A stretch of 64,000 nucleotides of DNA from NCBI RefSeq assembly GCF_011604685.1, contig NZ_CP050063.1, positions 248,001 to 312,000 of the forward strand, read 5' to 3'. The notes under the pieces were generated by a model. It was not told the DNA's origin. It worked only from the letters and a program-made list of their open reading frames with translations, and ran no database searches. How positions within the stretch are numbered: position 1 is the first letter of the stretch; the number at the start of each line of letters is the position of its first letter. The translations under genes and the position numbers were made by a program. Shown in pieces: positions 36,675 through 46,136 of the stretch. The DNA is from Spirosoma aureum (GTDB taxonomy: Bacteria; Bacteroidota; Bacteroidia; Cytophagales; Spirosomataceae).

Positions 36675-36706
36675 CAAAATTAGGCAAAATGCCCTGATTC
36701 GTCAAA
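36675..36706 (-). promoter_or_regulatory. Consensus promoter of pdhB
   Basis: Read on the minus strand: TTTG at 36706-36703, exactly 20 bases, then TAATTTTG at 36682-36675. Both boxes are perfect Bacteroidota consensus. The transcript would carry a leader of about 70 bases before ATG 36597. Confidence 0.75.
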
Positions 36707-36916
36707 TGATCGTTTACGGCTTCTTTCAATATTAATCAGATGCCCTCTTACACCCATGTTAAATAGGCATAAGAGGGCAACCTGCTTCCCGTTTCCGGCA
36801 TCATCGTATTGAATCGATGACTCCATATGCACGCTTTTACTGCTGGCCTTTTTCATTGTAGTGTTAGTCGAGAGAAATCGGGCGTTGGTCGAAATGTTAA
36901 ATTTCCATAACGGCAT
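36680..36916 (-). CDS. Possible small protein, 78 residues, unknown
   Basis: An open frame on the minus strand in the pdhB upstream region, with AGAAGG at a good distance before ATG 36916 and codons resembling the neighbours. It contains a 10-bp inverted repeat (36743-36752 with 36772-36781) and its end overlaps the pdhB promoter. No family recognised; may be a chance frame. Confidence 0.28.
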   Translation of the reverse strand: MPLWKFNISTNARFLSTNTTMKKASSKSVHMESSIQYDDAGNGKQVALLCLFNMGVRGHLINIERSRKRSFDESGHFA

Positions 36917-36938
36917 GTAACCTTCTTTTGTGACGACT

Positions 36939-36946
36939 TAGCTTTG
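36939..36946 (+). promoter_or_regulatory. -7 box (TAGCTTTG) of the outer-membrane receptor gene
   Basis: A perfect TAnnTTTG box 48 bases before ATG 36994. The -33 region shows no TTTG at the usual spacing. Confidence 0.45.
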
Positions 36947-36993
36947 CCCTACTACTCCCACAACAAACCAGTGATCTTTCCTTTCCCTTCGTT

Positions 36994-39423
36994 ATGAAAA
37001 ACCTTTTCCTGGTCTTATTCTTAACTTTTCCATTAATAGCCTTCGGTCAATCAAATTCAGGACGCATTACCGGTTTCCTTACCGACTCTGTTACAACGAA
37101 ACCAATCCCCTTTGCAACGGTCGCTTTACAAACGGCCGACAGTAAACTCATCACTGGTGTAACAACTGACGAGAACGGAGCTTTTACTATTGATAAAGTG
37201 GCTATAGGCGCCTATAAGCTCGTTTTCTCATTTGTTGGCTATCGAACGAGTGTGCTCAATAATGTAGCGATCACAAACGAAAAGCCAGTTACAGATGTAG
37301 GAAAAGTCGTTGTATCACCCGACAGCCACAATCTGAAGGAAGTAAATGTAGTTGGGCAAAAAGCGCTGGTTGAGGATAAAGGCGATCGTCTTGTTTATAA
37401 TGCGGAAAAAGATGTGTCGAATACCGGCGGAACAGCCGTAGATGTACTACGCAAAGTGCCGATGCTAACGGTCGATTTAGATGGTAATCTGAAGATGCGT
37501 GGTAGTGGCAACATTAAAGTACTGGTCAACGGGAAGCCGTCGTCAATAATGGCGCGAAATCTGGCCGATGCCCTCAAACAGATGCCAGCCAATATCATTA
37601 AATCGGTGGAAGTAATCACCAGCCCCGGCGCGAAATATGATGCTGAAGGCTCAGCCGGTGTTATAAATATCATTACAAAAAAAGGAGTGCAGGGCACAAA
37701 TGGAACGGTGAATGCAACGGGTGGTAACATGAACCGTTCATTGGGCGGCAATCTGAACGTAAAAGGCAAAAAGCTTGGGCTGGCCATTTCTCTGAATGGT
37801 TATCAGTACCGAAACATTGGCGAAAATAGCAGTACGCGTACGGCCTTAACAGATGGGAAGCCTACGAGTATTTTGCGTCAGCGTACAAGCCGCGATAACA
37901 CCGGTACGGGAGGTTTTGGCGAGATGAGTCTTGATTATGACCCGGATTCAACGAACCGGATCAATTTTTCGGGTAATGCCTGGGGCGGTAATTTCCCGAT
38001 GAATAGCACGCTCGACAGTCGCCTGGTTGATATGCAGGGTAACGTATCGCAGAACTATCACCGTGACATCAGGTTCCGAAATCCATACGGGAATACGGAG
38101 TTTAACCTCGGCTGGACCAAATCATTCAAAAAACCAGGACAGGAGCTGGCTGTTCTGACTCAATATGCGCGAATGCCCGATAACTACTATTACACCATTA
38201 CGCAAACGGATATGACGTCGGAAGTGCCGACGTATCTGGAACGCAGCACTAACCTGAGTCGAAATAACGAATATACCTTCCAGACGGATTATTCCCACCC
38301 GTTCACAGCTCGAACAAAGCGGGACACACTGACATTTAAGGCAGAGGCTGGTGCAAAAGCGATCCTGCGTGATATTGGCAGTGAGTTTGTTATTGAGCAG
38401 GCATTGACCGGTCTGGAAGGCGATTATGCCGTTGACCCTGGTCGATCTAATGAGTTTACCTACAACCAGCGGGTGGTGGCTGGTTACGCATCTCTGAAAA
38501 TAGACACCAAACGCAAATGGAACCTAACCGCCGGAACACGGCTGGAACACACCCGTATCGAAGGTGATTTTGTGACAAACCAAAGTCGATTCACCAATCA
38601 ATACCAGAATCTGATTCCCAGCTTTACGCTTGCCAAAACGCTTTGGAAGAAGCACACGTTTAAAGTCAGCTATACCCAACGGATTTCACGACCGCTCATC
38701 TGGTATCTGAATCCATATAAGAATTACAGTGATCCGAAGAACGTTCAGACAGGTAATCCATTTCTAAATCCAGAGCTAACTCACGCGACAGAGCTGTCGT
38801 ACAGTACCTTTGGCAAAGAAGGTTCATCGTTCAACGCGGCCGTTTTCTGGCGGCAGACTAACAATTCCATTGAATGGCTCGCCGTGGTCGACGGACAGGG
38901 CGCGGCACTCTCGTCACCGCAAAACATTGGCCGCAATGCCAGCTATGGGGCCAATCTCAATCTAACGCTTCAGCCCAACAAAAATCTCAATTTTAGCATT
39001 GGCTCCGATTTAACCTACGTCGATCTCACAAGCGTTGCTCTCAATCAGCGCACGAGTGGTTGGGTATGGAGTACAAGCCCAAATATCTCCTATAAATTAC
39101 CCAAAGATTTAACACTACAGGCCAATGGTTACGTTGGATCAGGCTGGATATCGCTCCAGAGCAGAAATTCCGGCTGGTATTATTATGGTCTATCGGCCAA
39201 AAAGGAATTTATGGACAAGAAAGTCAGCCTGACCATGAACCTCAACAACCCATTTAACCGAACAGTTAAAATAACGGGGGATCAGTTTGCGCCTTCATTC
39301 ACTGCCCAGAATACATCGTTATTCGTAAACCGTTCTATCCGACTGACACTCAGCTACAAATTCGGGCAAATGAGTTCGGGAGGAAAACAAAGCCGTAAAA
39401 TTAGTAATGATGACAAGAAGTGA
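36994..39423 (+). CDS. Outer-membrane beta-barrel receptor, TonB-dependent-receptor-like, with carboxypeptidase-regulatory-like N-domain
   Basis: 809 residues. Signal peptide 1-18, then a CarboxypepD_reg-like beta-sandwich (about 22-105; RITGFLTDSVTTKPIPFATV), a plug domain (about 125-225; GTAVDVLRKVPMLTVDLDG and GSAGVINIITKKG), and a long beta-barrel to the C-terminus. The barrel is of the 'outer membrane protein beta-barrel family' found in Bacteroidota. The ligand is unknown. No SusD partner follows, so it is not a standard glycan-uptake pair. Confidence 0.88.
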   Translation: MKNLFLVLFLTFPLIAFGQSNSGRITGFLTDSVTTKPIPFATVALQTADSKLITGVTTDENGAFTIDKVAIGAYKLVFSFVGYRTSVLNNVAITNEKPVTDVGKVVVSPDSHNLKEVNVVGQKALVEDKGDRLVYNAEKDVSNTGGTAVDVLRKVPMLTVDLDGNLKMRGSGNIKVLVNGKPSSIMARNLADALKQMPANIIKSVEVITSPGAKYDAEGSAGVINIITKKGVQGTNGTVNATGGNMNRSLGGNLNVKGKKLGLAISLNGYQYRNIGENSSTRTALTDGKPTSILRQRTSRDNTGTGGFGEMSLDYDPDSTNRINFSGNAWGGNFPMNSTLDSRLVDMQGNVSQNYHRDIRFRNPYGNTEFNLGWTKSFKKPGQELAVLTQYARMPDNYYYTITQTDMTSEVPTYLERSTNLSRNNEYTFQTDYSHPFTARTKRDTLTFKAEAGAKAILRDIGSEFVIEQALTGLEGDYAVDPGRSNEFTYNQRVVAGYASLKIDTKRKWNLTAGTRLEHTRIEGDFVTNQSRFTNQYQNLIPSFTLAKTLWKKHTFKVSYTQRISRPLIWYLNPYKNYSDPKNVQTGNPFLNPELTHATELSYSTFGKEGSSFNAAVFWRQTNNSIEWLAVVDGQGAALSSPQNIGRNASYGANLNLTLQPNKNLNFSIGSDLTYVDLTSVALNQRTSGWVWSTSPNISYKLPKDLTLQANGYVGSGWISLQSRNSGWYYYGLSAKKEFMDKKVSLTMNLNNPFNRTVKITGDQFAPSFTAQNTSLFVNRSIRLTLSYKFGQMSSGGKQSRKISNDDKK

Positions 39424-39465
39424 TACCGACGGTTACTGATCAACTAGAGAAACCAGGAAAACGCA

Positions 39466-40422
39466 TTAGCTCCGGTTCTTCAACGATGCCTGCTTTAAAT
39501 CTTCGATTACAATTTCCTCAAAGCCGGGCAGCGTTTTATAAGCGTAGATCGCCCGCCAGTTCGTGTCGTTGTAATCGTAAGAAACTTCTAAATAAGGTTT
39601 CGTTCCGGTAGGCTCCGTATCACTTTGGCGGACGTTGATCCGAACCGGGATGTCGTGATAATACTTGAAGTAATTCGGATGAGTCAGGTAACCGAGCGGG
39701 GTGGTATCCCACGGAACGAATCCATCTACGCCGAAGAGTTCTTCATTAAATTGCTGCCAGGGACGTAGTTGATCATAAACCCATTGGTCATCTGCGGAAC
39801 CATTAGCCAGAAAATCGATGTCTGTTTTGCCCAGAAACGTATAAATGCTACACTCATAACCCGACAATACCATTCTAACGCCCGCATTGAACAAAATCCG
39901 GAAGGACTCCGGGTCCATTTCGAAATTATAGTCCCCGACTGAAAGCTTCTCTAAGCCCGGCTTGAAGGGTAGCCCCGGCGTCCGGCCTGCACACACGACG
40001 ACTTCTTCAATCTGAGGGATCAGTTCCGGATGATTTTTGATCAACGTTGCCACATTCGTGACCGGCCCAATGGCCAGAATGGGCATTTTTTCCTTTCGTA
40101 GTGCATTAGCCAGCGCACGCGTAGCATCATTTTCCACCCCAACATCGTTGGCTGTATCAGAGCCCCGGTATACCGGAATCGTCCGACCCGTTTTGTTATA
40201 CCAACCCAGAATTTTCTGTGTTACCTCATAGGCATAATTGGCGTAGGTAATCGTACTAATTCCAACGATCTCCACTTTATCGGGATGTTCAAGCGCCATA
40301 ATGAGCGCGATGGCATCATCGACCTCGCGGGGCGTTTTATCTTTCATACCGATCATAATATCAGTATCAAGCCAGATCCGGCGGGGCTTAGTAAGGGGTT
40401 GAGCAAAATCAGCAGATAACAT
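39466..40422 (-). CDS. Inosine/uridine-preferring nucleoside hydrolase family protein
   Basis: 318 residues. The calcium-binding N-terminus DTD...DD is present but split: DTDIMIG is followed by an insertion of about seven residues before EVDDAIALIMAL, where the usual family has DTDPGIDDA. AIGPVTNVATLIKNHPEL and the later EMDPESFRILFNAG-type segment confirm the fold. The enzyme should cut the N-glycosidic bond of a nucleoside. It sits downstream of a methylthioribose-kinase-like gene on the same strand. Confidence 0.88.
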   Translation of the reverse strand: MLSADFAQPLTKPRRIWLDTDIMIGMKDKTPREVDDAIALIMALEHPDKVEIVGISTITYANYAYEVTQKILGWYNKTGRTIPVYRGSDTANDVGVENDATRALANALRKEKMPILAIGPVTNVATLIKNHPELIPQIEEVVVCAGRTPGLPFKPGLEKLSVGDYNFEMDPESFRILFNAGVRMVLSGYECSIYTFLGKTDIDFLANGSADDQWVYDQLRPWQQFNEELFGVDGFVPWDTTPLGYLTHPNYFKYYHDIPVRINVRQSDTEPTGTKPYLEVSYDYNDTNWRAIYAYKTLPGFEEIVIEDLKQASLKNRS

Positions 40423-40454
40423 TAGAAACTAAAGAAAAAGACGACTATTTTGAT

Positions 40455-40485
40455 TTCATGCATTTATTTGAAACAAATGCATGAA
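40455..40485. promoter_or_regulatory. 11-bp perfect inverted repeat before the nucleoside hydrolase gene
   Basis: Arms 40455-40465 and 40475-40485 around a 9-base spacer lie between the kinase stop and the nucleoside hydrolase start. Without a T-run it looks more like an operator or RNA-processing site than a terminator. Confidence 0.45.
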
Positions 40486-40536
40486 GGTTACTAAGAACAA
40501 GAACAGATAAGTAGCCTTGCCGTTTCTGTATTCAGT

Positions 40537-41565
40537 TTATTGAAGCATATGCCGGGCTTCAGTGAGCAGTGACTGTTTTTGCTCCAGCGATAAACTCAGT
40601 GGCAATTGTGCCAGCCCAATCAGTCGTCGCATAATTTCAACGCCGGTGAATTGCTGACGCAGCGTATCGTCAAACCCAGCTGGTTTTTCGTAATCCGACA
40701 GAATGGCATTCAAGGTGGATAATGGCTGCTGGGCCATCATCAGGTGGGCGATCATTACGCCTAAATCAAACTCGGGGGGGCCGTAGAAGCAGAATTCAGG
40801 ATCAATTATTTTTATACTGGATTCCTGATTGACTGTTGTTTGTAGCCAGCTTCCTGGATAATAGTCGCCATGCAACAGCGTTTTGGGTGCAGCCACTCCT
40901 CCTCTGTAGAGCTGACTTTCTGATAAATAAATCTCACCAAGCTGCTCAACGATCATTTTCAACTTAGCATCCTGCTTATATGGCATAGCTAATTTCTGTA
41001 AACCTGGCTGAATCGTATTCAGATCGAATCCGTTATCTTCCAGAAATGGATAGTTGAAAATGTGCTCGTGATTGAGCGCCCGCATGTCATGATTAGCAAA
41101 GATCGGGTCGGGGGCTTCAACCGAAAACTGGTGGTGCAGTTCGGATAAATACTCTGTGAGGGCCAGCGTATCGGACTCATTCAGGAGCTGGCCGGGCTGG
41201 TACAAAAATGTGTAGTCGCTGGAATCGCCTAAATCCTGAAGGACAAGAATATTATTTTCGTCGTCGGCACCCAGAAGCTGTGGCATATAACTTGCCAGCA
41301 TTGGGATTGGCTGCGTTTTCTGATAGAACCGTCCTTCAATAACCGCCCGGTTAGCCGGAGCCGGAATCGTTGGATACTTCTCCACATAATCCCGTGACTG
41401 CTTGACAATCAGCGTCCGATTGGGTGTTGTAACACGCAGCGTATAGTTCATATTCCCTTCGCCTGGTTTTTCGACTGATGAGATTATTTCTTCAGTATCG
41501 AGCCAGCCACGTCGACGGAGGTAATCTTGTAGAATATCAATTTTTTGAGCGTCAAGGTGCAGCAT
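40537..41565 (-). CDS. Aminoglycoside-phosphotransferase-fold kinase, methylthioribose-kinase-like
   Basis: 342 residues. The nucleotide-binding lobe has GEGNMNYTLRV and LIVKQSRDYV; the catalytic motif is HGDYYPGSWL and the metal motif IDPEFCFYGPPEFDLG. The last two resemble S-methyl-5-thioribose kinase more than antibiotic kinases. It probably phosphorylates a pentose or thiopentose. The neighbouring nucleoside hydrolase could release such a sugar from a nucleoside. The exact substrate is an inference. Confidence 0.8.
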   Translation of the reverse strand: MLHLDAQKIDILQDYLRRRGWLDTEEIISSVEKPGEGNMNYTLRVTTPNRTLIVKQSRDYVEKYPTIPAPANRAVIEGRFYQKTQPIPMLASYMPQLLGADDENNILVLQDLGDSSDYTFLYQPGQLLNESDTLALTEYLSELHHQFSVEAPDPIFANHDMRALNHEHIFNYPFLEDNGFDLNTIQPGLQKLAMPYKQDAKLKMIVEQLGEIYLSESQLYRGGVAAPKTLLHGDYYPGSWLQTTVNQESSIKIIDPEFCFYGPPEFDLGVMIAHLMMAQQPLSTLNAILSDYEKPAGFDDTLRQQFTGVEIMRRLIGLAQLPLSLSLEQKQSLLTEARHMLQ

Positions 41566-41645
41566 ATCTGATCGGTTAAGGAATAAACTATACGTTATCT
41601 ACAGGCAAATAGATTGACAACTTATTCCCGATCAATCTGTTCAGG

Positions 41646-43904
41646 CTATCGGACAACAGCCAATTTCCCGGCCAGACTTTCGGTTCCATCGGCCGTAACG
41701 ACGACGACCAGATAGATACCCGTTTGCGCCGACCGGCCCCGATAATCGCGCAGATTCCAGGTAGCGGTTCCTCCCTGCGAACGGGTCTCATAGACCAATT
41801 GCCCGCCCGCATCCAAAATTTTAACGGTCGAGTTTTCAGTCAGCCCATTCATACCAACCGTTCCTGTAAAATCAGGCCGGACAGGGTTGGGAAAAATAGT
41901 GAGGCTATTCAATACGCTGGCAGGTTCGGTGGCCGGGCCCCGATAAGAGATTATACCCGTAGACTGGCTAGGCATTCCGGTTTCAATAAATACAGTTCCG
42001 CTTATCGGCTCAATAGCCAGTGCCTGAACGTAATTAGCCGGTAATGGGCTTGTATCAGCCGTAAAAGTGTCGAGCAATTGAGACCCGTCAGGCGCAACGT
42101 GGTAAAGTCCATCACGTGTTCCGATCCATTTACGATTACCCCCATCGACTGCAATGGCCGTAATGGGCACATTCGCCAGCAACCGGCGTCGGTTAAGCAG
42201 GGGTGGCTGCGCATCGATACTGACATCAAAGGCGCCGTATGGGTTATCGAAGACCGTAGGGCCAAGATCGGTTCCTACCCATATGGCACCATTACGATCC
42301 TTTACCAATGTTTGTATTGAGTTTGTCAATAATCCACCCTGACCGGTCAACGTTGTCAAATATCGGCTCCGATTCGCCTGTGGATCAAAAACCAGAATGC
42401 CCCCAGAGCTTAACCGAAGCCATAAAAAGCCATTATCGTCCGGAACAACCTGCGCAATGCCAGGGTGATTAACTGTCGAAAACGACTGAAATTGCCCATC
42501 CGGCCGCCGAACATGTAAGGTAGCCTGCTGGGCATTAGGTCCAGCCGTTGCTATCCATAGATTACCATCGACGTCAGTTGCCAGACTGCTGATATAGGCA
42601 CCAATAGTGGCTGGCAACGTAACAGCGTTAAGCGTCTGATCATCAGAACGGCTCCACAATCCACCACCGTAGCTACCCATAAATAACTTCTGCTCAGTTG
42701 ACAGATAAACCGCCGAATTAAATCCCTGAGCGGGGCCACTGGTCGAATTCGTCAGCCACCGCTCATTAGGTATAGACAATAGTTCAGCCGGGGGCTGACT
42801 GGGATTTAATTGGGTGGCATCCTGCGGCCCATTAGGTAAAGCAACAAGCGTTTGTGAATAGGCATACAGCGCGGCAAACAGATCCTGAGTTGGCCCTTCG
42901 GGAGAAACCCGTTGCAATACGCCTGCACTTCCAGATAGTAACCCACTCTGTGTATCGGCAATCCAGATAGTACTCCCATCCAGCATAATTTCGCGTGGAT
43001 TAGCCAGTAAAGCGCTGGTAACTGAACCAGAACCAGGTAATGTTACGGCCTTATCCGTTGCCAGAATAAGGCCAGCTGCAGCCGGAAACTGTCGAATAAG
43101 TGGATTCGAAAGCGATTGCGTGAGTACCCACCGACCGGTTTGCCGTTCGTAAATGCCCTGTCCGTTAACCGTTACGGATAACCGCCCCTGATTGGTAACG
43201 ATGGATTCGAGTTGAGACCCAGGTTCTGGAACAATTTTCCAGTTGGCCGGATCAGCAATATTGACATTTGCCGCAAAACGCACAGCCCGGATTCGTCGCC
43301 CGGATTCGGCAGAGAGTAAAGGGGCCGTTAGGGCATAGAGACTATCAGCGGTCGTAGTGGTCTGATAAATAGGTAGCGCTGAGCCATCGGACCGTTGGCT
43401 AAAGTATGTATCCCGGATTTCGTTCTTAACCACATCCAGCAAGACAAGACCAAAATCAGTGCTGAGGTAAGCATTTGTACCAACACGGTTAATGTGGTTG
43501 ATCGTACGGGAGATGGGTAGATTCGTAGCCGTAAGAATCGTGTTTACGTTTACGACACCAACCGGCTCACCAGCGTCTGATAATGACAGAAAATCCAGAT
43601 TACCATTCTGATAAGCGATCAACAGCCGTTTCTGATCCGCCAGATAGAATAAACGACTGATACCAACATCGCTGAGTCCATCTTTCTTCGACAGCGTGAC
43701 CGTTTGATTCGTGGCTTTATCGACGTAGAAAAACCCATTCTTAGTGGCCGCATAAACCGTATTGGCCGTTATGGCAACGGTCTGACCCGACCGATAACTG
43801 GCGTGCGACTGCCAGCTGCCGATCTGAGAAAATGATGAATGATGAATAATAAATGATACGACTATGCTAAGCAACCACAGCCGCCCAGTTTTTGTCCTAT
43901 ACAT
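41646..43904 (-). CDS. porZ: Type IX secretion system component PorZ-like, beta-propeller with C-terminal sorting domain
   Basis: 752 residues from ATG 43904; an ATG at 43922 overlapping tdk is an alternative. A signal peptide ends near HHSSFS, followed by a beta-propeller beginning IGSWQSHASYRSGQTVA and TKNGFFYVDKATN-type blades as in PorZ, further two-component-regulator-type propeller repeats, and a C-terminal T9SS type A sorting domain (FPNPVRPDFTG to LAGKLAVVR). PorZ works at the cell surface in the complex that attaches T9SS cargo to its sugar anchor. It starts 10 bp after tdk. Confidence 0.82.
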   Translation of the reverse strand: MYRTKTGRLWLLSIVVSFIIHHSSFSQIGSWQSHASYRSGQTVAITANTVYAATKNGFFYVDKATNQTVTLSKKDGLSDVGISRLFYLADQKRLLIAYQNGNLDFLSLSDAGEPVGVVNVNTILTATNLPISRTINHINRVGTNAYLSTDFGLVLLDVVKNEIRDTYFSQRSDGSALPIYQTTTTADSLYALTAPLLSAESGRRIRAVRFAANVNIADPANWKIVPEPGSQLESIVTNQGRLSVTVNGQGIYERQTGRWVLTQSLSNPLIRQFPAAAGLILATDKAVTLPGSGSVTSALLANPREIMLDGSTIWIADTQSGLLSGSAGVLQRVSPEGPTQDLFAALYAYSQTLVALPNGPQDATQLNPSQPPAELLSIPNERWLTNSTSGPAQGFNSAVYLSTEQKLFMGSYGGGLWSRSDDQTLNAVTLPATIGAYISSLATDVDGNLWIATAGPNAQQATLHVRRPDGQFQSFSTVNHPGIAQVVPDDNGFLWLRLSSGGILVFDPQANRSRYLTTLTGQGGLLTNSIQTLVKDRNGAIWVGTDLGPTVFDNPYGAFDVSIDAQPPLLNRRRLLANVPITAIAVDGGNRKWIGTRDGLYHVAPDGSQLLDTFTADTSPLPANYVQALAIEPISGTVFIETGMPSQSTGIISYRGPATEPASVLNSLTIFPNPVRPDFTGTVGMNGLTENSTVKILDAGGQLVYETRSQGGTATWNLRDYRGRSAQTGIYLVVVVTADGTESLAGKLAVVR

Positions 43905-43914
43905 GAATTGTTCA

Positions 43915-44544
43915 TCACTCATCATTATGAGCATCTTCGTAAGCCCATTCTTTCTGGCCAGCGTCCTCGCCCAGGTTGTAACAACGACGGCAACGGGCTT
44001 CGTAACTATCCGTTTCACCTAGTAATACACGCTCCTGCGAAGGCACAAGCCGATACGAATATTGGGCAATATCGCCACAAACAACACAAATGGCGTGAAC
44101 TTTGGTTACGTATTCGGCGGTAGACATCAACTGAGGCATACAACCAAAAGGCTGACCCGAAAAATCCATATCCAGGCCTGCCACGACCACCCGTTGGCCC
44201 TGGTCGGCCAGGGCGCGGCACACGTCTATGATTTCTTTGTCGAAAAACTGAGCTTCATCGATACCAACTACATCGCAATCGCCCGCCAGCGCTAAAATCT
44301 GGCCCGCTGTTTGCACAGGTGTTGAGTGAATTGTCAGAGCCGAATGCGAAACAATATTTACCTCGTCATAGCGCGTGTCGAGAGCCGGTTTAAATATCCG
44401 GACATTTAGTTTAGCAATGCGGGCACGAGTCAGCCGCCGGATCAGTTCTTCGGTTTTTCCGGAAAACATTGAGCCACAAATCACCTCGATCCAGCCGGTT
44501 CGGAGATGGGGTGGTTCACGTCGTCGAGTGGGTTCAATAAACAT
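43915..44544 (-). CDS. tdk: Thymidine kinase
   Basis: 209 residues. Walker A GSMFSGKT (24-31), GIDEAQFFD as Walker B, and two zinc-binding pairs (CVVC and CRRC) make it a type II thymidine kinase. It phosphorylates thymidine in pyrimidine salvage. It is the first gene of a minus-strand run (tdk, porZ, kinase, nucleoside hydrolase), so two nucleoside-related enzymes bracket porZ. Confidence 0.96.
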   Translation of the reverse strand: MFIEPTRRREPPHLRTGWIEVICGSMFSGKTEELIRRLTRARIAKLNVRIFKPALDTRYDEVNIVSHSALTIHSTPVQTAGQILALAGDCDVVGIDEAQFFDKEIIDVCRALADQGQRVVVAGLDMDFSGQPFGCMPQLMSTAEYVTKVHAICVVCGDIAQYSYRLVPSQERVLLGETDSYEARCRRCYNLGEDAGQKEWAYEDAHNDE

Positions 44545-44710
44545 TTGGTGTCGGTCGTTGTAGAAGCCGATAGATAATTATTGATCGAACAAGTCGAGTT
44601 TTCGATCGTTGGCTTAATTTAGGACATAAACCACTTTTTTTAAATTATTTACGGGCCAAAAGCGGTTTGTGTCCGAAAACTTTATCTTTACAAAACAAAG
44701 GCTTTTCCCG

Positions 44711-46006
44711 ATGTCGAACAAGTTTAACGCCAACGCGCTCACTGAATATAGCAAGTCCTACGCCCGTCGGACAGCCTCCGACTTTTACCAGCATCACTCA
44801 ACCATCACCGGTCAGCAAATTCTGTCGCTGACGCCCATCAGCCAGATTAACCTGTTCGTCATCAGCAGCTTGTCGGATAAATGGCAGGCCGACGCCGAGA
44901 AGTTTCGCAGTCCGTATTTTGATTTCTCAAGCGCTGACGTACAGGAAGCCCTGCAGAATTTCATGAATGTTGTGTCACAATATATTTCTGTTCGGCGCGA
45001 ACACCTGGAACCGCTGCTTGCCGATGCCACTCGCCGGACGATTACCATGATTTTCGACCCGAGGGCTTATTTTGACGATATCCTGCGCAGTCAGCCTGAA
45101 TTTACCCTTACGGCTCCGGCCTTAAAGCAAATTACACGCTACACAAAAATTAATCAGTTCATTCCGGCTCATATTACCCAACGGATGAATGGGAAACCTT
45201 TTGTGTACGTCAATCAGGCCCTGGGGTATCTGGATGAAGCCCTAACGCAACGGGGTCATGAGCTGGAACATTACGACAAGTTTGTTACTTTGTTTTCGGA
45301 AAAAGTGCCGATGAATGTATCGGCTCTATTGCGCAGCCACGTACCCGACACTATTCCTGTAGCACCGGGCCGGTCATTTTTCGATACCGCGATAGAATCA
45401 TCGGTTCCACCTGCCCCGTTAGTACCGATAGATAATACGGCACCAATCGGCACTGCAGACGCAAATTTATCAGCTTCTACAGTTCCGCCAGCGTCACCAC
45501 CCGAGCCGGACCCGGTACCCAAACCGGAATTAGTGGATGATTCTGATACAGGCGGGCCAATGTTTCTCGACGGTAGCTCTGCTGGCCCAGAACCTGTTGA
45601 TCCAATTAGCCAGCCATCGCAAGTACAGACCGACACTATTTCGCAGCCTTCTATGGTTCAGACCAACTCGCCGATTCGATCCGACGAAACAGTGCCTACT
45701 CTGAACGAAACATTACGCGGAGCCTCTCCGGCCGAGCCAGCTACGGTTGCCGAAACATTCCATCGGGCACCCATCGAGAGTATTTCGCGCAGCATTTCGC
45801 TCAATCAAAAATTTCGTTTCATTAACCAGCTCTTTAACGGTAACTCTAGTGCTTATAATCAAGCTATCGAGGAAATCGATACGCTGAACAATTACGGGCA
45901 GGCGCTCGATCTCATTTCGTATCGGTATGCGTCACAGTATCTTTGGGATATGAGCAGCGATGAGGTTAGTGAACTGGTTGAAATTCTAAAACGCCGATTC
46001 TCCTAA
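44711..46006 (+). CDS. Hypothetical protein with N- and C-terminal conserved parts joined by a Pro-rich linker
   Basis: 431 residues from ATG 44711. Residues 1-235 are helical and charged, beginning MSNKFNANALTEYSKSYARR. About 236-355 is a low-complexity linker rich in Pro, Ser, Thr and Asp. The last 75 residues (ISLNQKFRFINQLFNGNSSA to EILKRRFS) resemble a short C-terminal motif I recall from many uncharacterised Bacteroidota proteins. No signal peptide or membrane helix. Function unknown. TATCTTTA at about 44687 is a possible -7 box. Confidence 0.75.
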   Translation: MSNKFNANALTEYSKSYARRTASDFYQHHSTITGQQILSLTPISQINLFVISSLSDKWQADAEKFRSPYFDFSSADVQEALQNFMNVVSQYISVRREHLEPLLADATRRTITMIFDPRAYFDDILRSQPEFTLTAPALKQITRYTKINQFIPAHITQRMNGKPFVYVNQALGYLDEALTQRGHELEHYDKFVTLFSEKVPMNVSALLRSHVPDTIPVAPGRSFFDTAIESSVPPAPLVPIDNTAPIGTADANLSASTVPPASPPEPDPVPKPELVDDSDTGGPMFLDGSSAGPEPVDPISQPSQVQTDTISQPSMVQTNSPIRSDETVPTLNETLRGASPAEPATVAETFHRAPIESISRSISLNQKFRFINQLFNGNSSAYNQAIEEIDTLNNYGQALDLISYRYASQYLWDMSSDEVSELVEILKRRFS

Positions 46007-46136
46007 TGGCTGAACAGTAGGTGCGCCATTGTATTTATACGAATCCATTTGGTTACTTACCTTAAGGAGTCACGTCCAATAAAGTAACCTGATTAGGTTC
46101 TATAAGTGCATAAGTTATCCAACTGTTCAGACAATT

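Noticed and set aside
45271..45636. Minus-strand frame of 121 residues rich in Gly and Ser
   Set aside because: Shadow of the Pro/Ser/Thr linker in the plus-strand gene at 44711-46006.
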